Assembly (NCBI RefSeq): GCF_014851815.1
Contig: NZ_JACVAJ010000001.1
Location: 62,001 to 126,000 of the forward strand
Length of the DNA: 64,000 nt
Origin: Pseudoxanthomonas sp. PXM01
GTDB lineage: Bacteria; Pseudomonadota; Gammaproteobacteria; Xanthomonadales; Xanthomonadaceae
Reading direction: 5' to 3'
In this document: piece by piece, positions 56,576-64,000 of the stretch
How positions within the stretch are numbered: position 1 is the stretch's first letter
Layout of the letters: every line of letters begins with the position of its first letter
Notes under the pieces: model-generated
Seen by the model: the letters and a program-made list of their open reading frames with translations, nothing else
Database searches by the model: none
Told to the model about the DNA's origin: nothing
Position numbers and translations under genes: made by a program

Positions 56576-56920
56576 ATGAACCACGCGTCCCTCCAGCGAC
56601 TGTCCACGGCCCTGGAAGAGGAGCGTCGCGCCATCGTCGAGCACGACGTGGAAGCGCTCGTGCGCTGTACCCAGGACAAGCTGGACGCGCTGCGCGCGCT
56701 GGAGACCGCAGCCGCCGGCTTCGGCTTCCCCGACGACCTGCGCGAAAGCCTGGCCGACCTGGCCGAGAAAAACCATGCGAACGGCATCCTGCTCGCGCGT
56801 CGCCGTCGCGAAGTGAACTGGGCGCTGCGCCACCTCGGCCGCACCGAAAGCCACGGCGCCTACGACGCGCAGGGCCAGACCTCGACGACCACCGCGCCGC
56901 GCCCGATCGCCGTGGCCTGA
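56576..56920 (+). CDS. flgN: flagellar export chaperone FlgN
   Basis: A 114-residue helical protein: LQRLSTALEEERRAIVEHDVEALVRCTQDKLDALRALE, then HANGILLARRRREVNWALRHLGR, the FlgN pattern. It protects FlgK and FlgL before export. Cotranscribed with flgM. A histidine-kinase gene begins 5 bp after its stop. Confidence 0.9.
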   Translation: MNHASLQRLSTALEEERRAIVEHDVEALVRCTQDKLDALRALETAAAGFGFPDDLRESLADLAEKNHANGILLARRRREVNWALRHLGRTESHGAYDAQGQTSTTTAPRPIAVA

Positions 56921-56925
56921 GCCCG

Positions 56926-58260
56926 GTGCCCGATCCGCAAACTGCGACACCGCACCTTGCCGCCCCTGCGGCCGCGCCGGATACTGGCGCCCCATCGCCG
57001 CCACCCGATGCATCCGTGGCCACACCCTCAGCCCCGAATCCCCCCTCCGCCAGCTGCACCGCGGACGACATCCCCAGCTTCGCCGATCTGAAGGCGCTGG
57101 CCGAACTGATGGACGATGGCTACCTGCTGTGCCGTGGCGATGCACGTCCCCTGCACGCCAACGCCGCGGCCTGCGCGCTCGTGGGCGATGAAGCCGATGC
57201 ACTCGATGCGTTGTCCCGTTTGCTGCCTGCGGACGCGATCCGCACCGCCCGCGAATCCGGGCGCTGGAACGGCGACCTGACGCTGGCCGATGGCCTGGTG
57301 CTGCAGGTGCGCGCGTATTTCCACGACAATCCCGGCGGTGGCCACTGCATGGTGGTGTTCCACGACGTCAGCGAAGCGCATGCGCGGCAGCAGGAACTGC
57401 AACGCCGCCACGCGCAGCTGCGCCAGACGCTGGTGCGACTGGCCGGTGCGCAGGAACAGCTGGTGCAATCGGAGAAGATGGCGTCGATCGGCCAACTGGC
57501 GGCCGGCGTAGCGCACGAGATCAACAACCCCATCGGCTACGTGCATTCCAACCTCGGCTCGCTGCAGGAGTACCTGCACAGCCTGTTCTCACTGATCGAG
57601 CTCTACGAACGGGCGCTCCGCCTGCCCGATCCCAAGGCGATGCTGTCCGAGATCGAGGACTTGCGGGCGCGTGCCGACATCGACTTCATCACCGGCGACC
57701 TGCCGCAGTTGATGTCCGAGTCGCGCGAGGGCATCGAGCGCGTTACCGCGATCGTGCGCAACCTGAAGGACTTCTCCTATTCCGGCCGCGACGACAGCTG
57801 GAAATCCGCCGACCTGCACGCCGGGCTCGACTCCACCATCAACATCATCTGGAACGAGCTGAAGTACAAGGTCACGCTGGAGAAGCATTACGGCAAGCTG
57901 CCGCTGGTGCAGTGCCGGCCGTCCGAGTTGAACCAGGTGTTCATGAACATCCTGCTCAACGCCAGTCATGCCATCGACGAGCGCGGCACGATCACCGTGA
58001 GCACGGGAGTGGAGGGCGACGAGGTCTGGATCGATGTCCAGGACAGCGGCCACGGCATTCCCGACGAGATCCTGCAGCGCATCTTCGATCCGTTCTTCAC
58101 CACCAAGCCGGTCGGCAGCGGCACCGGCCTGGGCCTGTCGATCTCCTACGGCATCGTCAAGAAGCACAACGGTCGCATCGAGGCGCGCAACGTGCCCGGT
58201 GCCGGTGCCTGCTTCCGCATCACGCTGCCGATCCGCCAGCCGGCCGCCGACGCGGCTTAA
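56926..58260 (+). CDS. soluble PAS-containing histidine kinase in the flgMN operon
   Basis: A 444-residue kinase from a GTG at 56926. It has a Pro/Ala-rich N terminus (about 1-45), a PAS-like sensor (about 45-160), a coiled-coil linker, HisKA with [17 protein letters not shown], and HATPase_c with [20 protein letters not shown] and GTGLGLSIS. It has no membrane helix. The frame is open far upstream, but that portion is a shadow of flgMN. Being the third gene after the flgM FliA promoter suggests a flagellum-linked signal. No regulator is adjacent. Confidence 0.82.
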   Translation: MPDPQTATPHLAAPAAAPDTGAPSPPPDASVATPSAPNPPSASCTADDIPSFADLKALAELMDDGYLLCRGDARPLHANAAACALVGDEADALDALSRLLPADAIRTARESGRWNGDLTLADGLVLQVRAYFHDNPGGGHCMVVFHDVSEAHARQQELQRRHAQLRQTLVRLAGAQEQLVQSEKMASIGQLAAGVAHEINNPIGYVHSNLGSLQEYLHSLFSLIELYERALRLPDPKAMLSEIEDLRARADIDFITGDLPQLMSESREGIERVTAIVRNLKDFSYSGRDDSWKSADLHAGLDSTINIIWNELKYKVTLEKHYGKLPLVQCRPSELNQVFMNILLNASHAIDERGTITVSTGVEGDEVWIDVQDSGHGIPDEILQRIFDPFFTTKPVGSGTGLGLSISYGIVKKHNGRIEARNVPGAGACFRITLPIRQPAADAA

Positions 58261-58280
58261 GCGATCCGATGCTTGTAGGT

Positions 58281-58410
58281 GTGGGAGCGACGTTAGTCGC
58301 GATCATGAAGCCCGGTCGTCATGAAACGTGATCCGTGCGACGGGCCTGAGGTGCGTTCGACGCCATCACAATAGTTCGGTTCTCGCGTTCGCGACTTACG
58401 TCGCTCCCAC
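58281..58410. repeat. REP-type palindromic repeat pair
   Basis: GTGGGAGCGACG..AGTCGCGA (58281-58302) and TCGCGACTTACGTCGCTCCC.. (58389-58410) form the same inverted pair as at 1222-1284 but with a longer spacer of about 86 bp. It lies between two convergent genes. Confidence 0.9.
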
Positions 58411-58429
58411 ATCTGCATTTGCATCCACG

Positions 58430-58699
58430 TCAGCGCGATTCGAAGAAGGCGAGCTTCTTCGCCCTGGGCAATCGCTTCAGCTGCGCCTCCGCACGCGAGG
58501 CGGCACTGCGGTCCGGATACGCGCGGCTCGCCAGCACCCGCACCGGCGGATTCGCACGCGTGTACTTCGCGCCGGTGCCGGCGACATGCGCGGCGTAGCG
58601 CGCGTCCAGGCGATTGGTGATGCCGGCGTAGAAGGCGCCGTTGCGGCATTCCAGCAGGTACAGGCACCAGCTGTCCGTCGTCGTGCCGCTGTCAGGCAT
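58430..58699 (-). CDS. GIY-YIG domain protein
   Basis: An 89-residue single-domain GIY-YIG protein (YhbQ/UPF0213 type): [36 protein letters not shown], in which the motif appears as LYLLE/FYAGIT, with a catalytic arginine in RLDARYAAH. It probably cleaves DNA or is a nuclease-fold protein without established role. Its start overlaps the end of the next gene by 8 bp. Confidence 0.85.
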   Translation of the reverse strand: MPDSGTTTDSWCLYLLECRNGAFYAGITNRLDARYAAHVAGTGAKYTRANPPVRVLASRAYPDRSAASRAEAQLKRLPRAKKLAFFESR

Positions 58700-60407
58700 G
58701 CGCGCGGTGGTGCGGCTGGTTCTCGTAGGTGGTGAAGGCCTGGCGGATGTGCTCGCGCAGATCGTCGTCGTTCCACGGTTTGGTCAGGAAGCGGTAGATC
58801 TCGCCGCGGTTGATCGCCTCGGTCACCGTCGCCAGGTCGGTGTAGCCGGACAGCACCAGCCGCACCGTGTCCGGATACAGCAGGCGCACGCGGCCGAGGA
58901 ACTCGGTGCCGCTCATGTCCGACATGCGCTGGTCGGACAGGATGACCTGCACGTCGTTGGTCGCCAGCAGCTCGAACGCATCGGTGACGTTGCTGGCGGC
59001 GAGGATGCGGTAGCCGTCGCGACGGAACAGGCGCACCAGCGAACGCAGGATGTTCTCCTCGTCGTCCAGCAGCAGCAGCGTGCGGTCGGGCTTGGTGGCG
59101 GCGAACGCGTCCGCGCGCAGGTAACGGCGGCGCAGCACGGCACCGGCGTCCTCGGCCGACATCGGTTCACCGAACAGGTGGCCCTGGAACATGTCGCACT
59201 GGTTGCGGCGCAGGAAACCGAGTTGGGTGTCGGTTTCCACGCCGTGCGCGATGACCTTCATGCCCAGCTGGTGTCCCATCGCGATGATGGCGCAGGTGAT
59301 GGCGACCTCGCGGTTGCCCGACGGCACGCCCTTCACGAAATTGCGGTCGATCTTGATCTTGTCCACCGAGAAGCGCACCAGCGAATCCAGGTTGGAGTCG
59401 CCCATGCCGAAATCGTCCAGCGTCAGCCGCACGCCCTCGCGGTGCAGCTGCGCCAGCGTGCGGTGGACCAGGTTCATGTCCTTGGCCAGCGCGTTCTGGC
59501 GCACTTCCAGCACCACCATCTGCGGCGGGATGCCGGCTTCCTGCATCGACTCCAGCACTTCGGACACGAAGCTGGGCCGCAGCAGCTGCAAGGTGGAGAC
59601 ATTGACCGCGATCTCGAAGTCGTCGAAGCCCCAGTCGCGCCAGACGCGCGCCTGCTTGAACGCGTTGCGCAGCACCCAGTCGCCGATCTGCACGATCACG
59701 CCGAGCTTCTCGGCCACGTGCATGAAGCGCTCCGGCACCAGCAGGCCCAGGGCAGGCGAGTACCACCGCAGCAGCGTCTCCATGCCGACCACCCGGCCGT
59801 CATGTGCGTTGATCTGCGGCTGGTAGAACAGGCGCAGTTCGTTGTGATGGATGGCGTTGACGATCTGCCGCGCGATGATGCTGTCGCTGCGCGCGGTGAT
59901 CGCCGCACCGCGCCGGTATAGGCGCACCAGGTTCATGCCTTCGTGCTTGGCCTGTTCCATCGCGCTTTCCGCGCACTGCAGCAGGCCCGAGGCGGTGTCC
60001 GCGTGTTCGGGACACAGCGCCACGCCGAGCGTGCCGGTGAGGAACAGCGTGTACGGCAGCACCGTCATCGGCAGTTCGATCTGCTCGCGCAACAGGTCGC
60101 CGAAGCGCTCCGGCGGCAGTGTGCCCGGTACGCGCGGCACCGCCACGATGAACTCGTCGCTGCCGTGGCGCCAGGCGCGCGCTTCGGGTCCCAGTGCCTG
60201 CTGCAGGCGGTCGCTCAGGATCGCCAGCGCCTCGTCGCCGACTTCCACACCCATGTTCTCGTTGATCGAGCGGAAGTGGTCGATGTCGATGTAGAGCAGC
60301 ATCAACGGCGTGCCTTCCGCCGTGGCGGCGTCGACCATCCGCTGCAGGTCGGGTTCGCCGGCGCCGAGGCGCGGCAGGCGGGGCAGGTGGGCGTGCTCGG
60401 AATTCAC
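58692..60407 (-). CDS. degenerate GGDEF-EAL protein with C-terminal receiver
   Basis: A 571-residue protein: GGDEF domain (about 25-165) with GSDEF (82-86) in place of GGDEF; EAL domain (about 175-430) with ETL (210-212) and intact DDFG (331-334) and Lys350, but the loop usually AEGVE reads AHGVE (His388), which loses a key metal/active-site glutamate; then a receiver (about 440-560) with Asp492 in [12 protein letters not shown]. It is probably a c-di-GMP-binding or inactive effector rather than an active enzyme. Its start overlaps the next upstream gene by ATGA. Confidence 0.87.
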   Translation of the reverse strand: MNSEHAHLPRLPRLGAGEPDLQRMVDAATAEGTPLMLLYIDIDHFRSINENMGVEVGDEALAILSDRLQQALGPEARAWRHGSDEFIVAVPRVPGTLPPERFGDLLREQIELPMTVLPYTLFLTGTLGVALCPEHADTASGLLQCAESAMEQAKHEGMNLVRLYRRGAAITARSDSIIARQIVNAIHHNELRLFYQPQINAHDGRVVGMETLLRWYSPALGLLVPERFMHVAEKLGVIVQIGDWVLRNAFKQARVWRDWGFDDFEIAVNVSTLQLLRPSFVSEVLESMQEAGIPPQMVVLEVRQNALAKDMNLVHRTLAQLHREGVRLTLDDFGMGDSNLDSLVRFSVDKIKIDRNFVKGVPSGNREVAITCAIIAMGHQLGMKVIAHGVETDTQLGFLRRNQCDMFQGHLFGEPMSAEDAGAVLRRRYLRADAFAATKPDRTLLLLDDEENILRSLVRLFRRDGYRILAASNVTDAFELLATNDVQVILSDQRMSDMSGTEFLGRVRLLYPDTVRLVLSGYTDLATVTEAINRGEIYRFLTKPWNDDDLREHIRQAFTTYENQPHHRAHA

Positions 60408-61039
60408 GCGGAATCGCTGGGGTCGGTGGACGTGGGGCCATAGGGTAGGCGAAGTCGCCAGTGCGTGCCCGTCATGGCGTCGAGCCTGCCATCCACCATG
60501 GCTGCCAGCGCCTGCAGGAGGGGCAGGTCTGCGCGGTCGATGTCGGCATCCGACTGCATGTCGAGGGTCATCGCCCCCGACGCGTTCTCATCGCCAGCCA
60601 GTACCAGGATCAGCGGGTTGTCCGCCTCCGAGGCGGCGCGCATCACGGTCTGCGCGATGCGGAACGCGACCAGTGCGCTGTCCGCCGCAAGGGAATGCGG
60701 CAAGGCCGCCAGTGCGAGGGCTGCGCCGGGAAACAGCCGCTCGTGTTCGGCACGCAGGGCGGCATCCAGGCCGATCGAGTCCAGTTGCGGCGGATGCAGC
60801 GTCGCGTGCAGCTCGCGCACGAGGGCGACGGCCTCGTCGCTGGCGCGGATGATTTCGTGCAGGTCTTCCTGACGGATCTCCGGATCATCCTCGGACTGCA
60901 CCAGATGCGCGCCCATGCGGATCGCCGACAGCGACTGCCCGACCTGGTTGTGCAGGGCACGGCCAACGCGGTGACGATCGGCTTCCTGCAGGCGGAACAG
61001 CTGCAGCAGCAGTTGGGCGGAGGACGGCGAAGTCGGCAT
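60404..61039 (-). CDS. small histidine-kinase-like protein (NarX-type DHp) without clear ATPase motifs
   Basis: A 211-residue protein. Residues 18-45 (QEADRHRVGRALHNQVGQSLSAIRMG) match the HisKA_3 dimerisation/phosphotransfer helix with His30. Its downstream half has the fold pattern of HATPase_c but lacks clear N, G1 and G2 boxes, so it may be a phosphotransfer partner rather than a kinase. The overlap (ATGA) with the receiver-bearing gene downstream makes that receiver the obvious partner. There is no membrane segment. Confidence 0.7.
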   Translation of the reverse strand: MPTSPSSAQLLLQLFRLQEADRHRVGRALHNQVGQSLSAIRMGAHLVQSEDDPEIRQEDLHEIIRASDEAVALVRELHATLHPPQLDSIGLDAALRAEHERLFPGAALALAALPHSLAADSALVAFRIAQTVMRAASEADNPLILVLAGDENASGAMTLDMQSDADIDRADLPLLQALAAMVDGRLDAMTGTHWRLRLPYGPTSTDPSDSA

Positions 61040-61114
61040 CGAGGCACACGTTGCGGGCGTGGCCGCAGTATGCCAGCGCGGCTTCCGGGTCGTGCACCCG
61101 AGGGCCGGAAACGC

Positions 61115-61141
61115 GATGGGGCGGCCCTAGGCCGCCCCATC
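61115..61141 (-). terminator. strong palindromic terminator of the chemoreceptor gene
   Basis: A 12-bp perfect stem GATGGGGCGGCC / GGCCGCCCCATC with loop CTA, 31 bp past the chemoreceptor stop codon on the minus strand. No long T tract follows. Confidence 0.7.
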
Positions 61142-61171
61142 AGCTTCAATCGTGTCCAGCGGGATGCGCGA

Positions 61172-62362
61172 TCAGAACAGTTCGACCGTACCCGCGCCCA
61201 TGTTCTGCTGCGCGACCGGCTTGTGCGGCGGACGCTCCCATTCGGTGCGCTGGTCGCGCAGGCGGTTGCCGATCAGGCGCAGTGCGCTGAGCAGTTCGTT
61301 GTCGGTGGCGCCGCCCGAACGGTGCAGCAGTTCCTGCAGGGCGAGCGCTTCCTTGTTGATGGCGGTCAGGCGGTCCAGATGCGTGGTCGCGCTGCCCAGC
61401 GACTGGGTGGCGATGTCTTCGAACTGCAGCGAGCGGACGGCCTCGGCGACGCTGGCGTCGATGGCGTGGCCGCACATCGAGACCTCGCGCATGCCGTCGC
61501 CCAGCGAGGCGTTGATCGCGGCGACCTGGTTCAGCATGCCGGCCGCTTCGCTACGGGCTTCGCGTGAACGGTCCAGGTCGCGCGAGGCCATGTTCGACAC
61601 GGTGTCGCGCACCTTGGCGATGGATTCCTTCGAGCTGTGCGCCAGCTTGCGGATCTGCTCGTTGAAGGCGGTGGAGCGTTCGGACAGATTGCGCACCTCG
61701 TCGGCGACCACCGCGAAGCCGCGTCCCGCTTCGCCGGCACGCGCCGCTTCGATGGCGGCGTTCAGTGCCAGCAGGTTGGTCTGGTCGGCGATCGACTTGA
61801 CGTCTTCCAGCAGCGAGAAGATGCCGTCCAGGTGCTGCGCCATGTCGTCGATGTGGTGCACGGTGGTGCCGCTCTGGCCAGCCACCTGTTCAAGCGCCTC
61901 GACCAGTTGCTCCATGCGCTGGCTGGCGTTCTGGGCGAAGCGCGCCACGTCCACGCCGGCACGGTCGCCTTCGCCGTTGCGGTCGATGATGCGGGAGATC
62001 GCTGCGCTCTGTTCACGCGATTTGCGGTTCATCGCATCGAAGCTGCCGCCCAGGTTGCCGACGGCTTCGCGGATCAGTTCGCGGGCACGGTCGATCTCGC
62101 TGCGCGAGCCCTCGATCTCGTTGTTGACGAAGCGGCGCAGTTCGGTCAGCAGGGCATCCTGTTCGCGCACGACGCTGGCGTGCTCGGGGGAGATCTGGTG
62201 CGAGGTCGTCACGGTCAGCCAGGCGAAGATCAGCCAGGCCAGGGTCAACGACGTCAGCAGCGCCCATTGCAGGGCATTGGGCCAGTCGAAGCCGACCGAC
62301 ACCGGGAACAGCAAGGTGAGGATGAGGGGTGCCGCCAAACGAACCAGGATGCGCGAATACAT
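61172..62362 (-). CDS. methyl-accepting chemotaxis protein with minimal sensor region
   Basis: A 396-residue chemoreceptor. Two membrane helices near the N terminus (about 5-50, with VGFDWPN between) leave almost no periplasmic domain, so its signal is probably cytoplasmic or membrane-sensed. The cytoplasmic part has the CheA/CheW-binding hairpin tip [43 protein letters not shown]. The ATG at 62362 is chosen; upstream frame extends into a REP element. A sigma-28 promoter lies 30-57 bp upstream. Confidence 0.9.
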   Translation of the reverse strand: MYSRILVRLAAPLILTLLFPVSVGFDWPNALQWALLTSLTLAWLIFAWLTVTTSHQISPEHASVVREQDALLTELRRFVNNEIEGSRSEIDRARELIREAVGNLGGSFDAMNRKSREQSAAISRIIDRNGEGDRAGVDVARFAQNASQRMEQLVEALEQVAGQSGTTVHHIDDMAQHLDGIFSLLEDVKSIADQTNLLALNAAIEAARAGEAGRGFAVVADEVRNLSERSTAFNEQIRKLAHSSKESIAKVRDTVSNMASRDLDRSREARSEAAGMLNQVAAINASLGDGMREVSMCGHAIDASVAEAVRSLQFEDIATQSLGSATTHLDRLTAINKEALALQELLHRSGGATDNELLSALRLIGNRLRDQRTEWERPPHKPVAQQNMGAGTVELF

Positions 62363-62391
62363 GGGTGCTCTCTGCTGAAGCTCACTGATGA

Positions 62392-62418
62392 GTATCGGCC
62401 GTGCGGATCGGCTCTTTA
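62392..62418 (-). promoter_or_regulatory. sigma-28 (FliA) promoter of the chemoreceptor gene
   Basis: On the minus strand TAAAGAGC-N11-GCCGATAC (-35 62411-62418, -10 62392-62399), a close FliA match with correct spacing. Confidence 0.85.
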
Positions 62419-62490
62419 GGCGGGAAATCCGGCGGTTCCGGAGTTGCGGGCGATCTGTGACGGACGTTGCCGCTTGTGCGACAGGTTGTT

Positions 62491-62565
62491 GTGGGAGCGA
62501 CGTGAGTCGGGATGCTCCTCGTTCAGGCATCGTGGTCCCGTCATCGCGACTTGCCTCGCTCCCAC
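62491..62565. repeat. REP-type palindromic repeat
   Basis: GTGGGAGCGACGTGAGTCG (from 62491) and its imperfect reverse complement ending at 62565, extended by TTGTT/AACAGCAA flanks. It lies in the gap between cheB and the chemoreceptor gene, which is otherwise empty apart from the promoter. Confidence 0.9.
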
Positions 62566-62583
62566 AACAGCAATCCTGGAGAC

Positions 62584-63651
62584 TCAGGCGATCGCCGCGG
62601 CCAGGTCGAGCAGGCGCTGGGCGATGCGTTCCAGCGGCAAGGCTTCCTTGGCGGCGCCCAGGCGCATGGCGGCGCCCGGCATGCCCCATACGACGCTGCT
62701 GGCTTCGTCCTGCACCAGCGTCGGTGCGCCGGCCTGGCTCATTTCCAGCAGGCCGCGCGCGCCGTCGTCACCCATGCCGGTGAGGATCGCACCCACCGCA
62801 TTGCCGCCGGCGCTCTGCGCGACCGAGCGGAACAGGACGTCGACCGCCGGCTTGTGGCGGTTGACCGCAGGACCGTCGTCGATGCGGGCACGCCAGCGCG
62901 CACCGTCGCGGATGATCCGCATGTGCTGCCCGCCGGGCGGCAGGTACGCGTGCCCCGGCAGGATGGCTTCACCGTCGCTGGCCTCGCGCACGGCCATGGC
63001 CGAATGCCGGTCCAGCCGTTCGGCGAAGGCGCGGCTGAAGCCGGCCGGGATGTGCTGGGTCAGCACGATGGCGGGCGCGTCGGCCGGCATCTGCTCCAGC
63101 ACCACGCGCAACGCTTCGGTACCGCCGGCGGACGCGCCGATGGCGATCAGGCGGTCGGTGGTGCGGAAGCGCAGGGCGGGCGGTGCGGGCAGCGCGGTGT
63201 CCAGGCCGACGCGCGGTGCACCGGTGCGCGCGAGCGGACGCACGCGCGCCTTCGCCGCGGTCTTGACCTTGGCGATGATCTCGTCGGAATACGCCTGCAG
63301 GCCGCTGGCGACGTCGAGCTTGGGCTTGGAGACGAAATCCACCGCGCCCAGCGCCAGCGCCTGCAGCGTCGTGTCGGCGCCACGCTCGGTCAGGGAGGAA
63401 ATCATCACCACCGGCATCGGCCGCAACCGCATGACGTTCTCCAGGAACGCCAGGCCGTCCATGCGCGGCATTTCCACGTCCAGCGTCATCACGTCCGGAT
63501 TGAGGCGCTTGATCTTGTCGCGCGCCAGCAGCGGATCGGCGGCGGAACCGACGACCTCGATGCCGGGGTCGCGGGACAGGATTTCGGTCAGGATCTGGCG
63601 CACGACCGCCGAGTCGTCGACGATCAGCACGCGGCAAGGGGACGTACTCAT
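62584..63651 (-). CDS. cheB: protein-glutamate methylesterase/deamidase CheB
   Basis: A 355-residue protein: receiver domain (about 1-120) with Asp58 in [13 protein letters not shown], linker, and methylesterase domain (about 165-350) with catalytic Ser174 (GASAGG), His200 (LTQHIPAG) and Asp near 295 (GMGDDGA). It removes methyl groups from chemoreceptors during adaptation. The start overlaps the cheD stop (ATGA), implying coupled translation. Confidence 0.95.
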   Translation of the reverse strand: MSTSPCRVLIVDDSAVVRQILTEILSRDPGIEVVGSAADPLLARDKIKRLNPDVMTLDVEMPRMDGLAFLENVMRLRPMPVVMISSLTERGADTTLQALALGAVDFVSKPKLDVASGLQAYSDEIIAKVKTAAKARVRPLARTGAPRVGLDTALPAPPALRFRTTDRLIAIGASAGGTEALRVVLEQMPADAPAIVLTQHIPAGFSRAFAERLDRHSAMAVREASDGEAILPGHAYLPPGGQHMRIIRDGARWRARIDDGPAVNRHKPAVDVLFRSVAQSAGGNAVGAILTGMGDDGARGLLEMSQAGAPTLVQDEASSVVWGMPGAAMRLGAAKEALPLERIAQRLLDLAAAIA

Positions 63652-64000
63652 CAGAACAGCTCCACGCCCCCGGTGACGGGAGCCTTGGACAGGCGGGCGC
63701 GGGCCGCGGATTCGGCGGCCAGCACTTCGGCATCGTGGGCATGCGGCAGGCGCTGCACGACCGCACGGCCGGTGTCGGGGAAGTACCACACCTTGCGCGG
63801 ATGGATGCCGCGCAGGTCTTCGGCCACCACCGGAATGCGCTCGGCCTCCAGGTAGCGGCGGACGAACTCGGCGTTGCGCGTGCCCACCGGATTGCTGGTG
63901 AAGCCCTTCAGCACGTTGGCGCCGCCGAACACCTTGGCCTGCAGCCGGCTGCGCGAGGCGCCGCGCTTGAGCAGGTCGTTGATCAGCAGTTCCATCGCGT
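63651..64000 (-). CDS. cheD: chemoreceptor glutamine deamidase CheD (5' end beyond the window)
   Basis: Only the last 116 or so residues are present, running off the right edge. They show the conserved CheD section [29 protein letters not shown] and [23 protein letters not shown]. The methionine at 63995 is internal, since CheD usually has about 200 residues with its catalytic cysteine in the missing N-terminal part. Ends by overlapping cheB. Confidence 0.9.
   Translation of the reverse strand, partial: AMELLINDLLKRGASRSRLQAKVFGGANVLKGFTSNPVGTRNAEFVRRYLEAERIPVVAEDLRGIHPRKVWYFPDTGRAVVQRLPHAHDAEVLAAESAARARLSKAPVTGGVELF

Noticed and set aside
56401-56925. Long N-terminal extension of the kinase at 56926
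   Set aside because: It is read in another frame through flgM and flgN, both well supported; the GTG at 56926 right after the flgN stop is the natural start.

Overview
The window is GC-rich (about two thirds G+C) chromosomal DNA of a motile gammaproteobacterium, most likely Xanthomonadaceae (Pseudoxanthomonas, Stenotrophomonas, Lysobacter or close). This rests on gene order and content: edd-eda-glk beside a UgpC-type ATPase, smc-zipA-ligA-epmA, a lexA2-imuA-imuB-dnaE2 cassette with a TGTACAAATGTACA operator, flagellar genes with sigma-54 and sigma-28 promoters, and repeated GTGGGAGCGACG(N)AGTCGCGA palindromes. No species call is possible from the sequence alone.

Layout. 1-7.2 kb: end of an unknown membrane protein, a small lipoprotein, the Entner-Doudoroff genes eda and edd and glucokinase (all minus), a divergent ABC sugar-importer ATPase, and an aromatic aminotransferase. 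7.5-21.9 kb: smc and zipA, then a 5.9-kb block of small accessory genes and repeats wedged between zipA and ligA, then ligA, epmA and a DUF3011 secreted protein. 22-28.2 kb: mtnA, a membrane diguanylate cyclase, and a histidine kinase/response regulator/hybrid kinase set. 28.2-29.8 kb: three related small minus-strand genes of unknown function. 29.9-33.2 kb: a helicase/exonuclease pair resembling the MrfAB excision-repair system. 33.3-35.4 kb: an outer-membrane barrel protein and a HDOD protein. 35.5-42.1 kb: the SOS mutagenesis cassette lexA2-imuA-imuB-dnaE2 with an AlkB-like gene behind it. 42.2-58.3 kb: flagellar rod, hook and ring genes flgB to flgL (minus), cheV (minus), then flgA and flgM-flgN plus a histidine kinase (plus). 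58.4-64 kb: a GIY-YIG protein, a degenerate GGDEF-EAL-receiver protein, a small kinase-like protein, a chemoreceptor, cheB and the 3' part of cheD (all minus).

The flagellar/chemotaxis part shows a readable sigma hierarchy: sigma-54 sites ahead of flgB, flgG and flgA, and sigma-28 sites ahead of flgM, cheV and the chemoreceptor. Three DNA-damage systems (MrfAB-like, ImuABC, AlkB-like) lie within about 12 kb.

The most unusual structure is a 0.6-0.75 kb non-coding composite repeat present twice in inverted orientation (49225-49979 and 54721-55340), bracketing flgF-flgB and cheV. Each copy holds two outward-facing halves, and each half carries two adjacent hairpins whose stems differ in sequence but pair, while a GGA loop (mostly ANGGA, the CsrA/RsmA recognition motif) is kept. 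A second unusual structure is a 16-unit, 21-bp-periodic ATCGATGG array just upstream of ligA. I saw no tRNA or rRNA genes, no transposase, no integrase and no CRISPR array.
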